A stretch of DNA of 64,000 bases from Methanobacterium sp. UBA375 (lineage in GTDB: Archaea; Methanobacteriota; Methanobacteria; Methanobacteriales; Methanobacteriaceae): assembly GCA_002495625.1 (NCBI GenBank), contig DAGC01000013.1, positions 62,001 to 126,000 on the forward strand. The letters are read 5' to 3'. Every line of letters begins with the position of its first letter. The first letter of the stretch is position 1. The notes beneath the pieces were generated by a model that had not been told where the DNA came from, searched no databases, and saw nothing but the letters and a program-made list of their open reading frames with translations. Of the stretch, positions 61,022 through 64,000 are shown in pieces. Position numbers and translations under genes: made by a program.

Positions 61022-62332
61022 ATGGTTGACCTGTGGCTTAAAGACGCAAAAATCGTCCCGGAAAACATGATAGTTTCCCTGGGCATAGAGGATGGTAAAA
61101 TCGCAGCTCTCAAAAAGATAGCCCCCAAAAGGGAGGAATGTATTAATTTAAGGGAATCTGTTATCCTGCCTGGTCTAATCGATGCCCATGTACATTTCCG
61201 CGACCCGGGATTGACCTATAAGGAGGATTTCCGCACCGGTACCATGGCCGCAGCGGCAGGGGGATTTACCACCATAATTGACATGCCCAACACCAGACCA
61301 CCCACCGACACTGCCAAGGCCTTTAAAGAGAAGCTTAAAATAGCAGATCATAAAAGTCTGGTAGATTATGGTCTTCATGCTGGGGTGGGTAAGCTTAAAG
61401 ATATTAAAAACCTGTTTGAACTCAAACCAGCATCATTTAAACTGTACACGGACCTTCTGGATGATACAGAGATAGAGGAAATATTTAAGGAGATAAAAAA
61501 TTTAAAAAATGATGGTCATAAGCATGATAGTCATGAGCCTCTAATTTCCTTACACTGCGAAGACAAAGAAACTGTAAACAGTTCTACCCTTAAACTCAAA
61601 AGTAAAGGAAGATATAAACCAGAGTTATATGCCAAAGCCCGACCAGCACTTGCAGAAATTATCGCAGTTTCTAAAGCTCTTAAGCTCGCAGAGAAATATG
61701 ATTTAAAAATCCACATCTGCCATGTAAGTACCAGAGAATCCCTTGAGCTTATTGGTGGAGCTAAAAAATCGGATTTAAAGGTTACATCGGAAATCACCCC
61801 CCATCATCTACTTTTAAATTCCAGTTACCTCCAGAAATGTGGCAATTTCGCTAAAACCAACCCCCCACTTAGAGACAAAAAAGACAAACTGGAATTTGGA
61901 AGTTTGAATGATGTGGATATCATTGGAACCGATCATGCCCCGCATACCATCGCTGAAAAGGAACAGAATGTCTGGAAGGCACTTCCCGGTATTCCCAACC
62001 TGGATACCACCTTACCACTCCTTTTAACCCAGATTAACCAGCGAAATATGACATTTACAGATCTGAAGAGGCTGTTGTGCGAGAATCCTGCTAGAATCTT
62101 TAACATCAAAAATAAGGGTTTCATAAAGGGGGGTATGGATGCAGACTTTGTGGTGGTGGATATGAGGAAGGAAGGGATTATTAAGCCTAATAAATTCAAG
62201 TCCAAGGCAAAATATTCCCCATTTGAAGGATTCAAGGTTAAAGGAATGCCGGTTATGACCATGGTGGGTGGTAATGTGGTCATGGAAGATGATTATCTAT
62301 CTAAAAATCAGGGAAACTTCATATATTCCTAA
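61022..62332 (+). CDS. pyrC: dihydroorotase
   Basis: This 436-aa amidohydrolase closes carbamoyl-aspartate to dihydroorotate in pyrimidine synthesis. The metal ligands are seen in IDAHVHFRDPG, LHCEDKE, HICHVSTRES and GTDHAPHT. NTRPPTDTAKAF is the substrate-binding segment. ATG at 61022 follows GGAG by 8 bases; the TTG four codons earlier is less likely. The last codons and stop are in the first unit of a 20-bp tandem duplication. Confidence 0.92.
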   Translation: MVDLWLKDAKIVPENMIVSLGIEDGKIAALKKIAPKREECINLRESVILPGLIDAHVHFRDPGLTYKEDFRTGTMAAAAGGFTTIIDMPNTRPPTDTAKAFKEKLKIADHKSLVDYGLHAGVGKLKDIKNLFELKPASFKLYTDLLDDTEIEEIFKEIKNLKNDGHKHDSHEPLISLHCEDKETVNSSTLKLKSKGRYKPELYAKARPALAEIIAVSKALKLAEKYDLKIHICHVSTRESLELIGGAKKSDLKVTSEITPHHLLLNSSYLQKCGNFAKTNPPLRDKKDKLEFGSLNDVDIIGTDHAPHTIAEKEQNVWKALPGIPNLDTTLPLLLTQINQRNMTFTDLKRLLCENPARIFNIKNKGFIKGGMDADFVVVDMRKEGIIKPNKFKSKAKYSPFEGFKVKGMPVMTMVGGNVVMEDDYLSKNQGNFIYS

Positions 62333-62352
62333 GGAACTCCATCTACTCCTAA
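62312..62352 (+). repeat. ~20-bp tandem duplication spanning the pyrC stop
   Basis: A 21-base unit (62312-62332, GGAAAC...TTCCTAA) that ends exactly at the TAA stop is followed at once by a diverged 20-base copy (62333-62352, GGAACT...CTCCTAA). The second copy would supply an extra TAA. Confidence 0.65.
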
Positions 62353-62428
62353 TGATTATAAAGTCATTCTATGTTAAAACTAGAATTTTTTTTATAAAAA
62401 AAGGATAAAAAGTGGAGATGTGTCCACT

Positions 62429-64000
62429 CTATTTTTTACGGCGGGGAATTAGTGCTCCAGCCAGTACCGCCAGTATGGCCATGACCAGTAACGGTAGAGG
62501 CATTCCTGTATTTTGCATGCCAATAGTTTTACCATTAACTGGAGTAGGGTTGGGAGCAGGTGGTTTGGAAATTACATTCAAACCAGTTGTGGAGCTGTTG
62601 TTGTCTATAACTGGATCGTATGTTGAGGAATAGACGTGTGCCGTGTTTTCCAGTGGTCCCACTTTCTCCACCACGCAGGTGATCAAAAGTTGTGCTGTGG
62701 TATTTTGTGGAAGGTTTCCAATGGTCCATATTCCGGTATCCGGATCATATAAACCGTAGTTGGCTGTGGAATTTACATAAGTTACTCCTGCAGGTAGTAT
62801 GTCCTTTACATAGACATCTGTTGCAGTGTCAGGGCCCAGGTTTTGTACTATGATGGTGAAATGGATGGTGTCGTGTACGTAAGGTCGTGAATTGTTTACT
62901 GTTTTGGTTACTTTCAGATCAGCGGCGGGTGGTACTTCCAGAGTTTTTGAATCCTGATTGTTGTCCGGGTTGGGATCGTACTCGTTCTGCGCAGTTTTAG
63001 TCACATTGTTAATAATGGATCCCGTCTTCATTACCTGTGCCCAGATAGTCAAAGTAGCCGAATTAAGACCATCTAAAGGCACACTTAAACTACCTACATC
63101 CCAAACTCCATTAATTGGATCGTATGAACCTTGAGATGCAGTTGCATTGATGAACTGTAAACCAGCAGGTAGCAGATCGGTCACCTTCACTCCTGTGGCT
63201 TCGTCAGGCCCATAATTAGTGACCTTGATTATGAACTTCACCATATCCTTATAATTCGGAGTTAAATTACTGGCATTTTTAGTCACACCTATATCGGCTG
63301 TTTTAAGATGGGTTTCTGTTGTTGATTCTTTAGGATTGTTGGGATCGGTTGGTGAGGTCACCACTGCAGTGTTGTTAAAGTTTTCCGTTGCTCCTGGAGA
63401 GACTGTACCTCTTATCAGTATGGTTACTGTTTCATTTGCACCTAAGGTGAATGGAGATAGTGATCCTGTCCATATGTGCCAGGTCTGACCATCCAGGGAG
63501 TACTGGGGATTCAGGATTACTGATGGAATCTCATCTGTCAGTGTCACATCCTGTGCATCGGAAGGCCCATTGTTTGTTATTTTAATGGTGTAGGTAAGGG
63601 TTTGACCGGGTACTACCTGATTAGGATTACCTGTTTTGACTACAGTAAGATCTGCCGTGGTTGTCACGTTTGTCTCCCAACTATCCTGTTTTGGGTTATC
63701 TGGCTGTGCATCAGGATCGGTTGGGGATGACACATATGCTGTGTTGTTTATGGTCTGGGTTATAGAAGGTTTGACCTTACCAGTTATGGTAATGGTAACC
63801 GTGTTACCAGATGCCAGGACGCCCAGATTAAGATTTCCTACCCAGTTTCCTGAACTACCTAACGATGTGGTGAATGTAGGGTTGTTCAGGAAGGAAGTGA
63901 CGTCATCGGTAAGGATCACGTTTTGAGCATCAGATGGCCCTTTGTTGTGAATTGTTATGGTATAAGTTAGTGTTTTTCCTGCAACTACTGGGTTGGGAGT
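62429..64000 (-). CDS. DUF11-repeat surface protein, C-terminal part (runs off the window)
   Basis: At least 523 residues are visible, and the frame stays open to the window end, so the N-terminus is missing. It contains about four and a half DUF11 (CARDB-like, Ig-type) repeats of roughly 120 aa, each with a core like TITNNGPSDAQDVTLTDE or FTIIVQNLGPDTATDVYVKD and an N-terminal ADLKVTKT-type start. Asn and Thr are abundant, as in glycosylated surface proteins. The C-terminus is a membrane anchor (MPLPLLVMAILAVLAGALIP) with RRKK after it. It is an adhesin-like or wall-spanning protein held in the membrane through the pseudomurein. The target is unknown. Confidence 0.85.
   Translation of the reverse strand, partial: TPNPVVAGKTLTYTITIHNKGPSDAQNVILTDDVTSFLNNPTFTTSLGSSGNWVGNLNLGVLASGNTVTITITGKVKPSITQTINNTAYVSSPTDPDAQPDNPKQDSWETNVTTTADLTVVKTGNPNQVVPGQTLTYTIKITNNGPSDAQDVTLTDEIPSVILNPQYSLDGQTWHIWTGSLSPFTLGANETVTILIRGTVSPGATENFNNTAVVTSPTDPNNPKESTTETHLKTADIGVTKNASNLTPNYKDMVKFIIKVTNYGPDEATGVKVTDLLPAGLQFINATASQGSYDPINGVWDVGSLSVPLDGLNSATLTIWAQVMKTGSIINNVTKTAQNEYDPNPDNNQDSKTLEVPPAADLKVTKTVNNSRPYVHDTIHFTIIVQNLGPDTATDVYVKDILPAGVTYVNSTANYGLYDPDTGIWTIGNLPQNTTAQLLITCVVEKVGPLENTAHVYSSTYDPVIDNNSSTTGLNVISKPPAPNPTPVNGKTIGMQNTGMPLPLLVMAILAVLAGALIPRRKK

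Overview
The window comes from a methanogenic archaeon of the order Methanobacteriales, most like Methanobacterium. The evidence is a pseudomurein-degrading wall enzyme, the methanogen-type seryl-tRNA synthetase, MsvR, MfnA (methanofuran synthesis), the CbiS fusion, aTrm56, ribosomal protein L10e, Pcc1, and a nif operon with nifI1 and nifI2 between nifH and nifD. Ribosome binding sites are mostly of the AGGTGAT type. I found no rRNA, tRNA or CRISPR array.

Layout. 0-5 kb: a VapBC-like pair, a PadR regulator followed by a same-strand run of two GyrI-like binding proteins, two small membrane proteins, a hypothetical protein and an AlkD-like repair protein. 5-12 kb: a membrane acyltransferase, then a fumC-frdA-frdB-(rubredoxin/FMN dehydrogenase) operon. 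12-20 kb: a sensor kinase, a UbiA prenyltransferase, two cysteine-rich DUF2769 proteins, inositol-phosphate synthase and a caspase-like protease. 20-30 kb: the nitrogen fixation operon nifH-I1-I2-D-K-E-N-X, followed on the same strand by a ferredoxin and a molybdopterin oxidoreductase; an NrpR-type operator lies at the nifH promoter. 30-37 kb: a GT-C-like membrane protein, pyruvate carboxylase subunit B, a decayed transposase, and a secreted pseudomurein hydrolase with an unusual amidotransferase-like domain. 37-47 kb: queC, larC, msvR divergent from a rubredoxin/hybrid-cluster fusion, a cobamide run (cbiS-cobS) with trm56, two tiny Lys-rich proteins, a sugar-dehydrogenase-like protein and upp. 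47-51 kb: three roadblock proteins, a small GTPase and two paralogous sensor-like proteins in one operon, divergent from a regulator that carries the same sensor-like domain but is broken by an in-frame TGA. 51-64 kb: fumarase beta subunit, mfnA, ppsA, rpl10e, a CooC-like ATPase, pcc1, serS, an FKBP, a TmcAL-like protein, pyrC and the C-terminal part of a DUF11 surface protein that runs off the window.

Together the genes cover nitrogen fixation, anaplerotic and reductive-TCA carbon flow (PycB, fumarases, fumarate reductase, PpsA), cofactor synthesis and wall turnover. The two most interesting observations are the roadblock/GTPase/sensor module at 47.5-51.2 kb, which resembles Streptomyces conservons, and short tandem duplications that span the stop codons of about eight unrelated genes. 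Coding calls rest on reading the translations by eye; no database search was run.
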